Notes under the pieces: model-generated
What the model was told of the DNA's origin: nothing
Seen by the model: the letters and a program-made list of their open reading frames with translations, nothing else
Database searches by the model: none
Translations under genes and position numbers: made by a program
Shown here: positions 1 to 10,864 of the stretch, in pieces
How the letters are laid out: each line of letters begins with the position of its first letter
How positions within the stretch are numbered: the stretch's first letter is position 1
Source of the DNA: Streptomyces sp. NBC_01276
Lineage (GTDB): Bacteria; Actinomycetota; Actinomycetes; Streptomycetales; Streptomycetaceae
DNA length: 64,000 bases
Assembly: GCF_041435355.1 (NCBI RefSeq)
Contig: NZ_CP108442.1
Coordinates: 2,170,001 to 2,234,000 of the forward strand
Reading direction: 5' to 3'

Positions 1-9
1 GCCAGACAC
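1..9 (-). CDS. ylxR: Possible first codons of ylxR (rnpM), cut by the window edge
   Basis: Only three codons are visible on the minus strand: GTG TCT GGC (Met-Ser-Gly), with a GGGGAGG ribosome-binding sequence upstream at about 20-26. In Streptomyces the gene after nusA is ylxR, a small RNA-binding protein, and its product starts with Met-Ser-Gly as I remember it. The call rests on position and these few bases only, so it is tentative. Confidence 0.4.
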
Positions 10-122
10 GCCTAAGTCTACCTCCCCGCACCGACCTCACCCCTTCAGGTGAAAAATCGAACGGACGTTGTTGTGATCCACGAGCGGGCTTCCACTTGCG
101 GGCCGCGCTCCGTGTCCCTGTC

Positions 123-148
123 TACCGGCCGGAAACCTCCGGCCGGTA
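123..148 (-). terminator. Hairpin just downstream of nusA
   Basis: A perfect 10-base inverted repeat (123-132 with 139-148, arms taccggccgg/ccggccggta) has a 6-base loop and begins 6 bases after the nusA stop. There is no clear U-run after it, so it could be a weak terminator or an RNA 3'-end stabiliser between nusA and ylxR. Confidence 0.5.
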
Positions 149-153
149 CTGGT

Positions 154-1224
154 TTATTCCCGGCCCCGGCCCTGGCCACGGTCGTGACCGCGGTCCTGGG
201 TCCGGTCCTGGCCTCGGCCGCCGTCACCCTCGCTGTCCCGGTCCGGGGTCTCCTCGGTGTCCGGGCGGATGTCGATGCGCCAGCCGGTGAGCCGCGCGGC
301 GAGGCGGGCGTTCTGGCCCTCCTTGCCGATGGCGAGCGACAGCTGGTAGTCGGGCACGGTCACCCGGGCGGAACGCGAGTCCCAGTCGACGACCTCGACC
401 TTGCTCACCCGAGCGGGTGACAGGGCGTTCGCGACCATCTCCGCCGGGTCGTCCGACCAGTCGACGATGTCGATCTTCTCGCCGTGCAGCTCGGCCATCA
501 CGTTGCGCACGCGGCTGCCCATCGGGCCGATGCAGGCGCCCTTCGGGTTCAGGCCCGAACGGGTGGACCGGACGGCGATCTTGGTGCGGTGGCCGGCCTC
601 GCGGGCGATCGCGGAGATCTCGACGCTGCCGTCGGCGATCTCGGGGACCTCCAGCGAGAACAGCTTCTTCACCAGGTTGGGGTGGGTGCGCGACAGGGTC
701 ACGGAAGGCCCGCGGACACCCTTCGCCACGCGCACGACGTACGTCTTCAGACGGAGCCCGTGCGTGTACTCCTCACCCGGGACCTGCTCCTGCACCGGCA
801 GAATGGCCTCCAGCTTGCCGATGTCGACCAGGACGTTCTTGGGGTCCTTGCCCTGCTGGACGACGCCGGTGATGACGTCGCCCTCGCGGCCGGCGAACTC
901 GCCGAAGGTCAGGTCGTCCTCGGCGTCGCGCAGACGCTGGAGGATCACCTGCTTGGCGGTCGTCGCGGCGATCCGCCCGAAGTCCGACGGGGTGTCGTCG
1001 AACTCCTTGGGCTCCTGGCCCTCTTCGAGGTCCCTCGGGTCCTCCGTCGCCCACACGACCACGTGACCGTTGGTGCGGTCGAGCACGACGCGGGCACGCC
1101 GGAAGCTGCCCTCGGTGCGGTGGTACGCGATGAGGAGGGCCGACTCGATCGCCTCGACGAGCAGGTCGAAGGAGATCTCCTTCTCCCGGACCAGACCCCG
1201 CAGGGCACTCATGTCGATGTCCAC
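154..1224 (-). CDS. nusA: Transcription termination/antitermination factor NusA
   Basis: NusA binds RNA polymerase and nascent RNA and modulates pausing, termination and antitermination. The 356-residue product begins [11 protein letters not shown] and has the NusA N-terminal polymerase-binding domain (about 1-110), an S1 domain (about 115-185, with [14 protein letters not shown]) and two KH domains (about 200-330, including the GEKIDIVDW segment and [13 protein letters not shown]). The last 30 residues form a low-complexity tail rich in Arg, Gly and Asp. This short form without C-terminal acidic repeats is usual in actinobacteria. It lies 2 bases after rimP on the same strand, the classical rimP-nusA-ylxR-infB order. 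Identification is secure. Confidence 0.97.
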   Translation of the reverse strand: MDIDMSALRGLVREKEISFDLLVEAIESALLIAYHRTEGSFRRARVVLDRTNGHVVVWATEDPRDLEEGQEPKEFDDTPSDFGRIAATTAKQVILQRLRDAEDDLTFGEFAGREGDVITGVVQQGKDPKNVLVDIGKLEAILPVQEQVPGEEYTHGLRLKTYVVRVAKGVRGPSVTLSRTHPNLVKKLFSLEVPEIADGSVEISAIAREAGHRTKIAVRSTRSGLNPKGACIGPMGSRVRNVMAELHGEKIDIVDWSDDPAEMVANALSPARVSKVEVVDWDSRSARVTVPDYQLSLAIGKEGQNARLAARLTGWRIDIRPDTEETPDRDSEGDGGRGQDRTQDRGHDRGQGRGRE

Positions 1225-1226
1225 GG

Positions 1227-1739
1227 CTACGCCTCCTCTTCCTTCTTGTCCTTGCGGTTGAACTCGATCTCGACACGCGCCTTGGCGATGTCGGTGAACG
1301 CGATGCGGCGGGTGGTCGCCTTGCGGCCCTTCACACCCGGTACTTCGAGGTCCAGGCCCTCGTCGTCGACGCCGAGGATGCGGGCGACCAGTTCCCCGGC
1401 ACCCTTTTCACCGTCGGCGGACAGCTGAAACTTCACGAGACGACCGGTCGCCCGAACGTAGTGACGGTGCTCGCTGAGCGGCCGGTCCGCACCCGGGGAA
1501 CTGACTTCGAGGACGTACTCGTCCTCACCCATCACATCGGAGGCGTCGAGCAGGTCGGAGACCTCACGGCTCAGCTCGGCACAGGCGTCCAGCTCCACGC
1601 CCTCATCGGAGTCCACGACGATCCGCAGCATGCGGCGCTTGCCCGCCTTGGACAGCTCGATCTCTTCGAGGTCCAGTCCCTTGGCGGTGACGAGCGGCTC
1701 CAGCAATCCGCGCAGCCTGTCGCTCTGGGTGGTGCTCAT
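1227..1739 (-). CDS. rimP: Ribosome maturation factor RimP
   Basis: RimP helps mature the 30S ribosomal subunit. The 170-residue product (start [17 protein letters not shown]) has the typical N-terminal domain with [20 protein letters not shown] and [15 protein letters not shown], followed by an Sm-like C-terminal domain. The frame stays open far upstream, but the ATG at 1739 is the conserved family start. It is followed 2 bases later by nusA, so the two are co-transcribed. The upstream 150 bases are shared with the divergent lipoprotein gene and must hold the operon promoter. Confidence 0.96.
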   Translation of the reverse strand: MSTTQSDRLRGLLEPLVTAKGLDLEEIELSKAGKRRMLRIVVDSDEGVELDACAELSREVSDLLDASDVMGEDEYVLEVSSPGADRPLSEHRHYVRATGRLVKFQLSADGEKGAGELVARILGVDDEGLDLEVPGVKGRKATTRRIAFTDIAKARVEIEFNRKDKKEEEA

Positions 1740-1895
1740 CCGGGTGACTCCTCGGCCGCGTGTGCTGTTGTGGTTTTCGTCGCGTGTCAGGTCAAAGGGT
1801 ATCCGGTCGCGGAGGGTGTTGCCGTCCGCTCTCCCGACGGGCCCCCGGGTACCGTGATCACACCCTGCCCAGACACCACCCCCGAGGACGGCGCC

Positions 1896-2480
1896 GTGCC
1901 CTGGACCCTGCCCCCCCGGCCCTCCCGAAGGAGCCTGCTCACCGGAGCCGCCGGCGCGGCCGGGGCCGCCCTGCTCGCCGGATGCACCGGCGGGGGCGGC
2001 CCGTCCGGGGAAGGCACCGGAATTCCACTCGAACGGCGGATGCGGGAGGGCGCCGTTCGTGACAGCGCGCGGCTGCTCGAACGCTACGACGCCACCGCCG
2101 CCGTGCATCCCGCGCTGGCGGAGCGGCTCGCACCGCTGCGGGCCGCCGTCGCGGCGCACTCGGCGGCCCTGGCCTTCCCGGCCCCGGACGCCGGGGGCCG
2201 CACCTCGGCTGCCCGTTCAGCCCCGCCCTCGCCCTCGCCCTCCGCCTCCGCGGCCGCCACCGCGCCGTCCGGGCCCCCGGCGGCGAGCCGTGAGGCCGTC
2301 CCGCCGAAGCCCGCCGAGGCGCTGAGCTCCCTCGCCGACGCCGAGCGGAGCCTGTCGGAGGCGCGGACCATCGCGCTGGCCGGGGCCCCCGGGGAACTGG
2401 CCCGGCTGCTGGCCTCCGTCGCCGCCTGCGGCGCCGTCCACGCGTACCTGCTCACCTCCACCCCCGGAGCCGCCTCGTGA
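1896..2480 (+). CDS. Tat-exported lipoprotein, function unknown
   Basis: The product (about 194 residues) begins with a twin-arginine signal (PSRRSLLTGAAGAAG) and a lipobox (LLAGC), so it is predicted to be exported folded by Tat and lipidated at the outer face of the membrane. The rest is Ala/Pro-rich, with a low-complexity Ser/Pro/Ala stretch in the middle and helical segments around it. I do not recognise a catalytic domain. The GTG at 1896 is preferred because GAGG lies 8 bases before it; a GTG at 1854 is the alternative. Its stop overlaps the start of the next gene (GTGA), so the two are translationally coupled. It diverges from rimP. Confidence 0.75.
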   Translation: MPWTLPPRPSRRSLLTGAAGAAGAALLAGCTGGGGPSGEGTGIPLERRMREGAVRDSARLLERYDATAAVHPALAERLAPLRAAVAAHSAALAFPAPDAGGRTSAARSAPPSPSPSASAAATAPSGPPAASREAVPPKPAEALSSLADAERSLSEARTIALAGAPGELARLLASVAACGAVHAYLLTSTPGAAS

Positions 2481-2935
2481 AGCCCGAACCCTCCCCCGCC
2501 GGCCGTGCGCTGCGGGCCGCCCAGGCCGCCCTGGCCGCCGAGCACGCGGCGGCGTACGGGTACGGGGTGATCGGCGCCCGGGTCGCGGCGGACCGCGCCA
2601 CCGAGGCCCGCGACGCGTACGGCACCCACGTGGCCCGGCGCGACGCGCTCACCCGCACGGTGCGCGAGCTGGGCGGCACGCCCATGGCCGCCGAGGCGGC
2701 GTACGCCCTGCCCTTCGAGCTGCGCACCCCCGACGACACCACGCGGCTGGCCGCCGTGATCGAGGACCGGGTGGCGGGCGCGTACTCCGATCTGGTGCGG
2801 GCGGCGGACGGCCGGTTGCGCCGCGAGGCGGCCGACGCGCTGAGCGCCGCGGCCGTCCGCGCGGCGCGCTGGCGCGGCAGCGGCGTAGCCTTCCCTGGGC
2901 TCACGGAACGCTCCGACCGAGCTCCCACCAGCTGA
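2477..2935 (+). CDS. DUF4439 ferritin-like domain protein
   Basis: A 152-residue, almost wholly helical protein that fits the DUF4439 ferritin-like family. It contains LRAAQAALAAEHAAAYGYGV near the start and a second helix pair with DARDAYGTH-type spacing. Such proteins are found in actinobacteria next to a Tat lipoprotein, as here, and their role is not established. It starts with GTG at 2477 inside the stop codon of the lipoprotein gene. No signal peptide is visible, so if the pair works together the contact would have to be at the membrane. Confidence 0.75.
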   Translation: MKPEPSPAGRALRAAQAALAAEHAAAYGYGVIGARVAADRATEARDAYGTHVARRDALTRTVRELGGTPMAAEAAYALPFELRTPDDTTRLAAVIEDRVAGAYSDLVRAADGRLRREAADALSAAAVRAARWRGSGVAFPGLTERSDRAPTS

Positions 2936-2951
2936 AAGGGATCACGCACGC

Positions 2952-3854
2952 ATGGCTTTCGAACCGCCGCAGCGGCTTGTACGGGCGCTCGGCGAGCTGC
3001 CGGAGGAGGAGCGGGACACCCAGTGGCTGGGGCACCTGCCCGAGCTCACCGAGGAGGCGCTGCACCGGCGGCAGGTCGTGGCCCAGCGGGTCCAGGCCCC
3101 GGGCGGCCGCAGCAGCCTGGTGCTCCTCGTCCGGTACGCCGACGGCACCCCGGCCGCCCTCAAGCTGGCCCCGCCCGGAGCCCGGCCGGACCGGGAGCTG
3201 GCGGCGCTCGCCCACTGGGGCGGTTTCGGGGCCGTACGGGTCCTCGACTCCCGCCACCACGAGGCGGACGGGGCCCTGCTGCTGGAGCGGCTGCACCCGG
3301 AGGTCTCGCTGCGTTCGCTGCCGGACGCCAAGGCCCTGCTGGAGGCGTGCGGCACGTTGCGGCGGCTGTGGGTGGAACCGCCGCCCGGTCACCCCTTCGA
3401 GACGGTGGCCGAGCGCACGGCCCGCCAGGGCGGGGCGCTGCGCGCCGCGCCCGCGGAGGTGCGGGCGCTCGCGGACTCGGCGCTGGCGCTGCGCGCGGAG
3501 CTGACGGCGCTGCCGGGCGAGGAACTGCTGCTGCACGGGAACTTCCGGCAGGGCAAGGTACTGGCCGGGGAGCGGGCACCGTGGCTGACGGTGGGCCCGG
3601 ACCCGCTGGTGGGCGAGCGGTCCTACGACCTGGCCCGGCTGGTGCGGGACCGGCTGGAGGACCAGATGGCCACCTCGGCGGGGGCGGCCGGGGCCCGGCG
3701 GCGGGTGCACCGGCTCGCGGACTCGCTGGAGGTGGACCGCGACCGGCTGCGGGGCTGGACGGTGTTCAGGGCGGTGGAGTCCGGGGTGCGGGCACTGGCC
3801 GCCGGGCGGCGCGGGGACGCGGAGCTGCTGCTGGAGTTCGCCGCCTGGTTGTAG
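2952..3854 (+). CDS. Aminoglycoside/hydroxyurea phosphotransferase-family protein
   Basis: A 300-residue kinase-like protein of the APH(6)/hydroxyurea phosphotransferase type. It shows the N-lobe pattern (SSLVLLVRYADGTPAALKLA) and a catalytic-loop region around LLLHGNFRQGKVL, where the usual HGDL/N-type motif is HGN. Asp is seen in the following WLTVGPDPLVGERSYDLARLV, which matches the APH metal-binding region. The family phosphorylates aminoglycosides in some members, but most chromosomal Streptomyces members have no known substrate. The catalytic Asp of the HGD motif appears to be replaced by Asn, so activity is uncertain. It follows the DUF4439 gene by 16 bases. Confidence 0.75.
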   Translation: MAFEPPQRLVRALGELPEEERDTQWLGHLPELTEEALHRRQVVAQRVQAPGGRSSLVLLVRYADGTPAALKLAPPGARPDRELAALAHWGGFGAVRVLDSRHHEADGALLLERLHPEVSLRSLPDAKALLEACGTLRRLWVEPPPGHPFETVAERTARQGGALRAAPAEVRALADSALALRAELTALPGEELLLHGNFRQGKVLAGERAPWLTVGPDPLVGERSYDLARLVRDRLEDQMATSAGAAGARRRVHRLADSLEVDRDRLRGWTVFRAVESGVRALAAGRRGDAELLLEFAAWL

Positions 3855-3897
3855 GGCATACCGTAGGTAAGAGGTATGAGTCCGGCAGGGGGCCGTC

Positions 3898-4824
3898 ATG
3901 GTCGAGGAACTGCTGACAGCGGCGGTGGCCGCCGCCACGGGTGTGATGGTGTACACGGGCGTGGCGGCCCGGGTGGTGAAGCAGTACGAGCGGGGCGTGG
4001 TCTTCCGCTTCGGCCGGCTGCGGGAGGGCGTCCGCGGGCCCGGGTTCACGATGGTGCTGCCGTTCGTGGACCGGCTGCGCAAGGTGAACATGCAGATCGT
4101 GACGCTGCCGGTGCCGGCCCAGGAGGGCATCACCCGGGACAACGTCACGGTGCGGGTGGACGCGGTCGTGTACTTCAAGGTCGTGGACCCGGCCAACGCG
4201 ATCATCGAGGTGGAGGACTACCGGTTCGCGGTCTCCCAGATGGCGCAGACCTCGCTGCGCTCGATCATCGGCAAGAGCGACCTGGACGACCTGCTGTCCA
4301 ACCGGGAGCAGCTCAACCAGGGGCTGGAGCTGATGATCGACAGTCCGGCGGTGGGCTGGGGCGTGCAGATCGACCGGGTCGAGATCAAGGACGTGTCGCT
4401 GCCGGAGACCATGAAGCGGTCGATGGCCCGGCAGGCGGAGGCCGACCGCGAGCGGCGGGCCCGGGTGATCAACGCGGACGCGGAGCTCCAGGCGTCGAGG
4501 AAGCTGGCGGAGGCCGCGGCCGTGATGTCGGAGCAGCCCGCCGCCCTCCAACTGCGCCTGCTCCAGACGGTGGTGGCGGTCGCGGCGGAGAAGAACTCCA
4601 CCTTGGTACTGCCGTTCCCGGTGGAGCTGCTGCGCTTCCTGGAACGCGCGGCCCCGGCCCCCGCGACGGCCCCGGACGCCCCGGCGGCGGCGCCCGCGCC
4701 GGACGCCGTCAACCGGGGCCGGGCTCCGGGCGGGCTGACGCCGGTCGCGTCGCCGCCGCCCCCGGCGCGGCCCGACGGGCCGACCGAGGAGCGACCGGAG
4801 GAGCGGCGGGCCGAGCCCGCCTAG
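3898..4824 (+). CDS. Slipin / SPFH-domain membrane protein
   Basis: A 308-residue stomatin-like protein. It has a short hydrophobic N-terminal segment (residues about 5-25), the SPFH core ([16 protein letters not shown], then [18 protein letters not shown] and [18 protein letters not shown]), a helical region around 190-240 and a Pro/Ala-rich tail. Slipins form oligomers in membrane microdomains and are often encoded with NfeD proteases; no nfeD gene is nearby. Its stop overlaps the end of proS by 4 bases, the two genes being convergent. Confidence 0.9.
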   Translation: MVEELLTAAVAAATGVMVYTGVAARVVKQYERGVVFRFGRLREGVRGPGFTMVLPFVDRLRKVNMQIVTLPVPAQEGITRDNVTVRVDAVVYFKVVDPANAIIEVEDYRFAVSQMAQTSLRSIIGKSDLDDLLSNREQLNQGLELMIDSPAVGWGVQIDRVEIKDVSLPETMKRSMARQAEADRERRARVINADAELQASRKLAEAAAVMSEQPAALQLRLLQTVVAVAAEKNSTLVLPFPVELLRFLERAAPAPATAPDAPAAAPAPDAVNRGRAPGGLTPVASPPPPARPDGPTEERPEERRAEPA

Positions 4825-6533
4825 GCCTTGCCGGCCGGTGCGTTCAGGCGGGCGAGGGCCTCCTCCAGGGGGAGTTCCTCGCGGGTGCCGGCCGCGCGGT
4901 CCTGGAGTTCGACCACGCGGTCGCCCGAGCGGCGGCCCGCCACCAGGATCCGGGGCACGCCGATGAGTTCGGCGTCGGTGAGCTTGACGCCCGGGGAGAG
5001 TCCGGGCCGGTCGTCGAGCAGGACCCGGTGTCCGGCGGCGGCCAGCGCTTCGGCGGCCTCTTCGGCGAGCGCCAGCGGGACGGCCTTGCCGGCGGCCACG
5101 ACGTGGACGTCGGCCGGTGCCACGGCGGCGGGCCAGCACAGGCCCCGGTCGTCGGCGGTCTGCTCGGCGAGCGCGGCGACGGCGCGGGAGACGCCGATGC
5201 CGTAGGACCCCATGGTGACCCGGACGGGCTTGCCCTCCTTGCCGAGGACGTCGAGCCCGAAGGCGTCGGCGTACTTGCGGCCGAGCTGGAAGATGTGCCC
5301 GATCTCGATGGCCCGGTCCAGGCGCAGTCCGGCCCCGCAGGAGGGGCAGGGGTCGCCCGGCTCGACGACGACCACGTCGAGGTGGCGGTCGACCTCGAAG
5401 TCCCGGCCGCAGACCACGTTGCGGGCGTGCGTGTCGGCCCGGTTGGCGCCGGTGACCCAGGCCGTGCCCGGAGCCACGCGCGGGTCGGCGATGTAGGGCA
5501 CCTTGTCCAGGCCCTGCGGGCCGACGTAGCCGCGTACGAGGTCGGGCCGGCCGGCGAAGTCCTCCGCCGTCACCAGCTCCACCTCCGCCGGGGCGAGGTG
5601 CTCGCCGAGCTTGCCGAGGTCCACCTCGCGGTCGCCGGGGACGCCGACGGCCGTGATCTCTCCGTCGACCTTGACGAGGAGGTTCTTCAGGGTCGCCGAG
5701 GCGGGGACGCCCAGGTGCGCCGCCAGCGTCTCGATCGTGGGGGTGTCGGGGGTGTCCACCTCCTCGATCGCGGGGTGTTCGGCGGTCACGGGCGTCAGCG
5801 CGAAGGTCACGGCCTCGGTGTTCGCCGCGTAGTCGCAGGACGGGCAGTCCACGAAGGTGTCCTCGCCGGCCGCGGCCGGGGCCAGGAACTCCTCGGACGC
5901 CGATCCGCCCATCGCCCCGGAGACCGCCGAGACGATCCGGTGGTCCAGGCCGAGTCGCTCGAAGATCCGTACGTAGGCCTCGCGGTGGAGCCGGTAGGAC
6001 TCGGCCAGGCCCTCGTCGGACACGTCGAAGGAGTACGAGTCCTTCATCTGGAACTCGCGCCCGCGCAGCACTCCGGAGCGGGGGCGGGCCTCGTCGCGGT
6101 ACTTGGTCTGGATCTGGTAGAGCATGACCGGCAGGTCCTTGTAGGACGTGCACTGGTCCTTCACGACGAGGGTGAAGATCTCCTCGTGGGTGGGGCCGAG
6201 CAGGTAGTCGGCGCCCTTGCGGTCCTTGAGCCGGAACAGCAGGTCGCCGTACTCGGACCAGCGGCCGCTGACCTCGTAGGGCTCCTTCGGCAGCAGCGCC
6301 GGCAGCAGCACTTCCTGCGCCCCGATGGCGTCCATCTCCTCGCGGACGATGCGCGAGACGTTGTCCAGGACTCGCTTGCCGAGCGGCAGCCAGGTCCACA
6401 CCCCCGCCGAGCTGCGGCGGACGTAGCCGGCGCGGACGAGGAGGCGGTGGCTGAGGGTTTCGGCGTCGGCCGGGTCCTCACGGAGGGTCTTGGCCATGAG
6501 GCGGGACATGCGCTGCACGTGTTGCGTTGACAT
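4821..6533 (-). CDS. proS: Prolyl-tRNA synthetase
   Basis: This class II synthetase charges tRNA-Pro. The 570-residue protein is the bacterial type with the editing insertion. Motifs seen are [11 protein letters not shown], the motif 2 region with [14 protein letters not shown], an editing domain across about 225-390 and motif 3 [17 protein letters not shown]. The C-terminal anticodon-binding domain follows ([20 protein letters not shown]). The start ATG at 6533 gives the usual [14 protein letters not shown] context a few residues in. It converges with the slipin gene and follows a GNAT gene by 9 bases. Confidence 0.97.
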   Translation of the reverse strand: MSTQHVQRMSRLMAKTLREDPADAETLSHRLLVRAGYVRRSSAGVWTWLPLGKRVLDNVSRIVREEMDAIGAQEVLLPALLPKEPYEVSGRWSEYGDLLFRLKDRKGADYLLGPTHEEIFTLVVKDQCTSYKDLPVMLYQIQTKYRDEARPRSGVLRGREFQMKDSYSFDVSDEGLAESYRLHREAYVRIFERLGLDHRIVSAVSGAMGGSASEEFLAPAAAGEDTFVDCPSCDYAANTEAVTFALTPVTAEHPAIEEVDTPDTPTIETLAAHLGVPASATLKNLLVKVDGEITAVGVPGDREVDLGKLGEHLAPAEVELVTAEDFAGRPDLVRGYVGPQGLDKVPYIADPRVAPGTAWVTGANRADTHARNVVCGRDFEVDRHLDVVVVEPGDPCPSCGAGLRLDRAIEIGHIFQLGRKYADAFGLDVLGKEGKPVRVTMGSYGIGVSRAVAALAEQTADDRGLCWPAAVAPADVHVVAAGKAVPLALAEEAAEALAAAGHRVLLDDRPGLSPGVKLTDAELIGVPRILVAGRRSGDRVVELQDRAAGTREELPLEEALARLNAPAGKA

Positions 6534-6542
6534 GTCCGGAGG

Positions 6543-7148
6543 CTACCGGGGCGGGTACGGCTCCCGGAAACCGTTTCGCCGGCCGAGCAGCGGGAGCCGG
6601 GCGCCCATGACCGCGTACGGGAGGCTCGCGCTCGGGAAGTGAACGCGGCGGGCCAGGTCCCGGTAGCCGAGGGCGGTGTAGAGGCCGCGGGCGGGACTGT
6701 CGGTGTCGATGGCGGAGAGGATCGAGTGGGGTTCGCTCGCGTCGTCGGTGAGCCGGGTGATGAGGGCGCGGCCGACGCCGTGGCCCTGGAACCCGGGGTG
6801 GACGTGGAGCTCGGTGATGACGAAGGAGCCGTCGAGCCAGCCGTCGGCGCCGCCGGCGCGCAGGTAGGGCTCGACGATGGTGGACCACCAGTGGGCGCGG
6901 TCGTTGGGCATTCCGTAGACGAAACCGGCGAGGGTCCCGTCGTCGGTGAACGCGCCGAGGGCGCGGGCGCCGGGGCAGGTCATGTGGCGCTGGACGATGT
7001 AGCGCCGGATGCCGACCTCCTCCTCGCTGAGCCCGAAGGCCACGGCCTGGACGCGCAGGGCCTCGTCCACGCGGCCGGCGAGGTCGAGGGGCCCGATGCG
7101 GAGTCCGGCGGGCCGTGCGGGGTCGTCGCCCCCGGGGGTAGGAAGCAT
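6543..7148 (-). CDS. GNAT-family N-acetyltransferase
   Basis: A 201-residue single-domain GNAT protein. The acetyl-CoA pyrophosphate-binding loop is seen as GFQGHGVGRALITRL, preceded by the strand ITELHVHP and followed by a GLYTALGYRDLARRV C-terminal segment typical of motif B. Its acceptor substrate is unknown. It ends 9 bases before the proS start and so probably shares a transcript with proS. Confidence 0.88.
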   Translation of the reverse strand: MLPTPGGDDPARPAGLRIGPLDLAGRVDEALRVQAVAFGLSEEEVGIRRYIVQRHMTCPGARALGAFTDDGTLAGFVYGMPNDRAHWWSTIVEPYLRAGGADGWLDGSFVITELHVHPGFQGHGVGRALITRLTDDASEPHSILSAIDTDSPARGLYTALGYRDLARRVHFPSASLPYAVMGARLPLLGRRNGFREPYPPR

Positions 7149-7246
7149 GCGGCGACCTTACTGCGGGGTAGTACCGCTCGGGTACGGCTTCCGCGAGGAA
7201 AAGGGGAGCTCGGAACGGGGAACGGTGCGGGGCCCGGGAGGGGCGC

Positions 7247-8092
7247 TCAGAACAGGACGCTCATGAACGCGCCGACCTCGCGGAAGCCGACCCTGCGGTA
7301 GGAGGCGCGGGCCGCGGTGTTGAAGTCGTTGACGTAGAGGCTGACGACGGGGGCGATGTCGCGCAGGGCGTACTCGACGACGGCGGCCATGCCGGTCTCG
7401 GAATGGCCCCGGCCGCGGAACTCGGGATCGACCCAGACGCCCTGGATCTGGCAGGCGCGGGCGGTGGCGGCGCCGATCTCGGCCTTGAAGACGACCCTGC
7501 CGTCCTCGACGCGGGCGAACGAGCGGCCGGTGCCGACCAGCTCGGCGACCCTGGCCTGGTAGAGGAGACCGCCGTCGCCGGCGAGCGGGGAGATGCCGAC
7601 CTCCTCGGTGAACATGGCGACGCAGGCGGGCATGATCAGGTCCATCTCGTCCTTGCGGACGCGGCGCACCAGGGGGTCGGCGGGGACCTCCGCGGACGGC
7701 TGCTCGATGACCATGAGGGGCTGGTGGGCGCGGACGTCGCGGGCCGGTCCCCAGCTGGGCTCCAGGAGCTTCCACAGCAGCCGGGTGGCCTCGGCGGGGC
7801 CGACGATGGAGGAGCAGCGGCGGCCGGTGCGGCGGGCCCGGTCGGCGAAGGCCCGTACGGCGTCGGGTCCGGCGCAGACGGGGACGAGGTTGGCGCCGGC
7901 GTAGCAGAGCGAGCGGAGCTCGCCGTCGGCGTACCAGCCCCACATCTCCCCGCCCAGGCGCCAGGGGTCGAGCCCCGCGACCTGGACCCGGGAGGTGACG
8001 AAGGCGTTCTCGACCGGCTCGCGTCCGAGGATGTCGAGCGCGGCGTCGAGATCACTGGGCTCGAGGACCCGGGTGGTGGTCTGCGTCAACAC
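7247..8092 (-). CDS. DUF4081 + GNAT domain N-acetyltransferase
   Basis: A protein of about 281 residues with an N-terminal DUF4081 domain (LEPSDLDAALDILGREPVEN) and a C-terminal GNAT domain. The CoA loop is VDPEFRGRGHSETGMAAVV, followed by VSLYVNDFNTAARASYRRVG. This two-domain arrangement is common and uncharacterised in actinobacteria. The GTG at 8092 is chosen because GGTGAGG lies 6 bases upstream and the conserved N-terminus starts there. It is downstream of ispG and separated from it by a strong terminator, so it has its own promoter. Confidence 0.88.
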   Translation of the reverse strand: MLTQTTTRVLEPSDLDAALDILGREPVENAFVTSRVQVAGLDPWRLGGEMWGWYADGELRSLCYAGANLVPVCAGPDAVRAFADRARRTGRRCSSIVGPAEATRLLWKLLEPSWGPARDVRAHQPLMVIEQPSAEVPADPLVRRVRKDEMDLIMPACVAMFTEEVGISPLAGDGGLLYQARVAELVGTGRSFARVEDGRVVFKAEIGAATARACQIQGVWVDPEFRGRGHSETGMAAVVEYALRDIAPVVSLYVNDFNTAARASYRRVGFREVGAFMSVLF

Positions 8093-8177
8093 TGGGGCCT
8101 CACCGTGCAGGTCTGCTGATCTCCGCACTGTACCCGGCGACGCCTGCGGATGCCCTGCCGCACAGGTCACGAAAAGA

Positions 8178-8216
8178 CCCCGGCCCCGCCCCCGAACTGC
8201 GGGAACGGGGCCGGGG
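8178..8216 (-). terminator. Intrinsic terminator of ispG
   Basis: Arms ccccggccccg (8178-8188) and cggggccgggg (8206-8216) pair perfectly over 11 bases with a 17-base loop. On the minus strand the hairpin is followed directly by TCTTTTC. This is a textbook rho-independent terminator placed 14 bases after the ispG stop. Confidence 0.85.
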
Positions 8217-8229
8217 CTCCTTCTGCCGG

Positions 8230-9387
<1,158 letters not shown>

Positions 9388-9504
9388 CTGCTGTGCAACC
9401 CCAAGGTGTGGATCAAGGTCCCGAGATCGGCGGGCTCCAGCCTTCGAGATTACGCCAATCCACACGGTCCCCCCGCATCCGAGGGGGTGCGCCACCCGAA
9501 CGTA

Positions 9505-9535
9505 GGGAGCCGGGCACGATGCGTGCCCGGCTCCC
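9505..9535 (-). terminator. Terminator between rseP and ispG
   Basis: A perfect 14-base inverted repeat (gggagccgggcacg at 9505-9518, cgtgcccggctccc at 9522-9535) has a 3-base loop and lies 27 bases after the rseP stop on the minus strand. There is no strong U-run, but the stem is very stable. It should separate rseP-dxr transcription from ispG. Confidence 0.75.
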
Positions 9536-9562
9536 CGGTCCGTCGCGTATGGCGCTCCGCGG

Positions 9563-10864
9563 TCAGGTGATCTTGATCGGGTTCACCACGTCCGCGACGA
9601 GCACCAGCAGCGTGAAGCAGACGAAGACGCCGGCGACCACGTACGCCGCGGGCATCAGCTTGGCCACGTCGAAGGGGCCCGGGTCCTCGCGCCGGAAGAG
9701 CTTGGCGACGCTCCGGCGCAGGGACTCCCACAGGGCGCCGGCGATGTGTCCGCCGTCCAGGGGCAGCAGGGGCAGCATGTTGAACAGGAACAGCGAGAGG
9801 TTGAACATGCCCAGGACGTTGAGCAGGATCGAGAACTTCTGCTCGCTCGGCAGGTCCAGGGCGGCGATGTCCCCGCTCATGCGGGCCGCGCCGACGATGC
9901 CCATCGGGGAGTCGGGCTCGCGCTCGCCGCCGTCGAAGGCCGCGTTCCACAGGGCGGGGATCTTGGCGGGGAGCTTGACCAGACCCTGGATGCTGCCGTC
10001 GACGATCTCGCCCATGTGGTCCACGGACTCGCCGAAGGACAGGGCCGCGATCTCGTTCTTCGGGCTGAAGCCGAGCCAGCCGGCCGTCACGTACTCGCCC
10101 TTGACGTAGCCGCCGTGGCCGTCGGTCTTGGCGACCCGGTTCTCGATGAGGTCCACGGGGACGACCACCCGCTGCCCGTCGCGCACGACGGTGACGGTGG
10201 TGGCGCCGATGGTGTCGCGGATCCGCTTCTGCAGCTCGGACCAGTCGGCGACCGGCCGTCCGCCGAAGGCGACGATCCTGTCGTCCGCCCGCAGGCCGGC
10301 CTGCTTGGCCGGGGCCACGGGGTCACCGGCCTTGCAGACCTCGCGGTTCTCGCTCTGCTGGATGACGCAGGGCGAGACGCTCGCGATCTGGGTGGTCGTC
10401 CGGTTGATCCCGAAGGTCATCCAGACGCCGAAGAAGATCGCCAGGGCGAGCACCAGGTTCATGAAGGGGCCCGCGAACATCACGATGACGCGCTTCCAGG
10501 GCTTGCGCGTGTAGAAGAGCCGCGACTCGTCCCCGGGCTGGAGCTCCTCGTAGGCCGCCGAGCGGGCGTCCTCGATCATGGAGCGGAACGGGGAGGTGGA
10601 GCGGGCCGTGACCTTGCCGTCCTCGCCGGGCGGGAACATCCCGATCATGCGGATGTAGCCGCCCATGGGGATGGCCTTGATCCCGTACTCGGTCTCGCCC
10701 TTCCTGCGCGACCAGATGGTCTTGCCGAAGCCGACCATGTACTGGGGCACGCGGATGCCGAAGAGCTTGGCCGTGGAGAGGTGGCCGAGCTCGTGCCAGG
10801 CGATCGAGAACAGCAGTCCGCCCACGAAGACGAGTACACCGATCAGGTTCAGCACCAGCGTCAT
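9563..10864 (-). CDS. rseP: Site-2 intramembrane zinc metalloprotease (RseP/RIP family)
   Basis: This family of membrane-embedded proteases cuts transmembrane anti-sigma factors or other membrane proteins. The 433-residue product has the zinc motif HELGH in the first membrane helix ([16 protein letters not shown]), a PDZ-type domain in the middle ([21 protein letters not shown]), and the [13 protein letters not shown] motif that supplies the third zinc ligand, followed by C-terminal membrane helices. The ATG at 10864 overlaps the dxr stop by 4 bases (ATGA), so the two are translationally coupled. The Streptomyces substrate is not evident from the sequence. Confidence 0.93.
   Translation of the reverse strand: MTLVLNLIGVLVFVGGLLFSIAWHELGHLSTAKLFGIRVPQYMVGFGKTIWSRRKGETEYGIKAIPMGGYIRMIGMFPPGEDGKVTARSTSPFRSMIEDARSAAYEELQPGDESRLFYTRKPWKRVIVMFAGPFMNLVLALAIFFGVWMTFGINRTTTQIASVSPCVIQQSENREVCKAGDPVAPAKQAGLRADDRIVAFGGRPVADWSELQKRIRDTIGATTVTVVRDGQRVVVPVDLIENRVAKTDGHGGYVKGEYVTAGWLGFSPKNEIAALSFGESVDHMGEIVDGSIQGLVKLPAKIPALWNAAFDGGEREPDSPMGIVGAARMSGDIAALDLPSEQKFSILLNVLGMFNLSLFLFNMLPLLPLDGGHIAGALWESLRRSVAKLFRREDPGPFDVAKLMPAAYVVAGVFVCFTLLVLVADVVNPIKIT

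Noticed and set aside
1461..1895. Upstream extension of the lipoprotein gene over rimP
   Set aside because: It reads antisense rimP and is not conserved. The signal peptide starts at the later GTG.
3766..6530. Very long open frames on both strands over the slipin and proS region
   Set aside because: They are shadow frames of GC-rich coding sequence. Composition is Arg/Gly/Pro-rich with no domain, and proS and the slipin explain the region.
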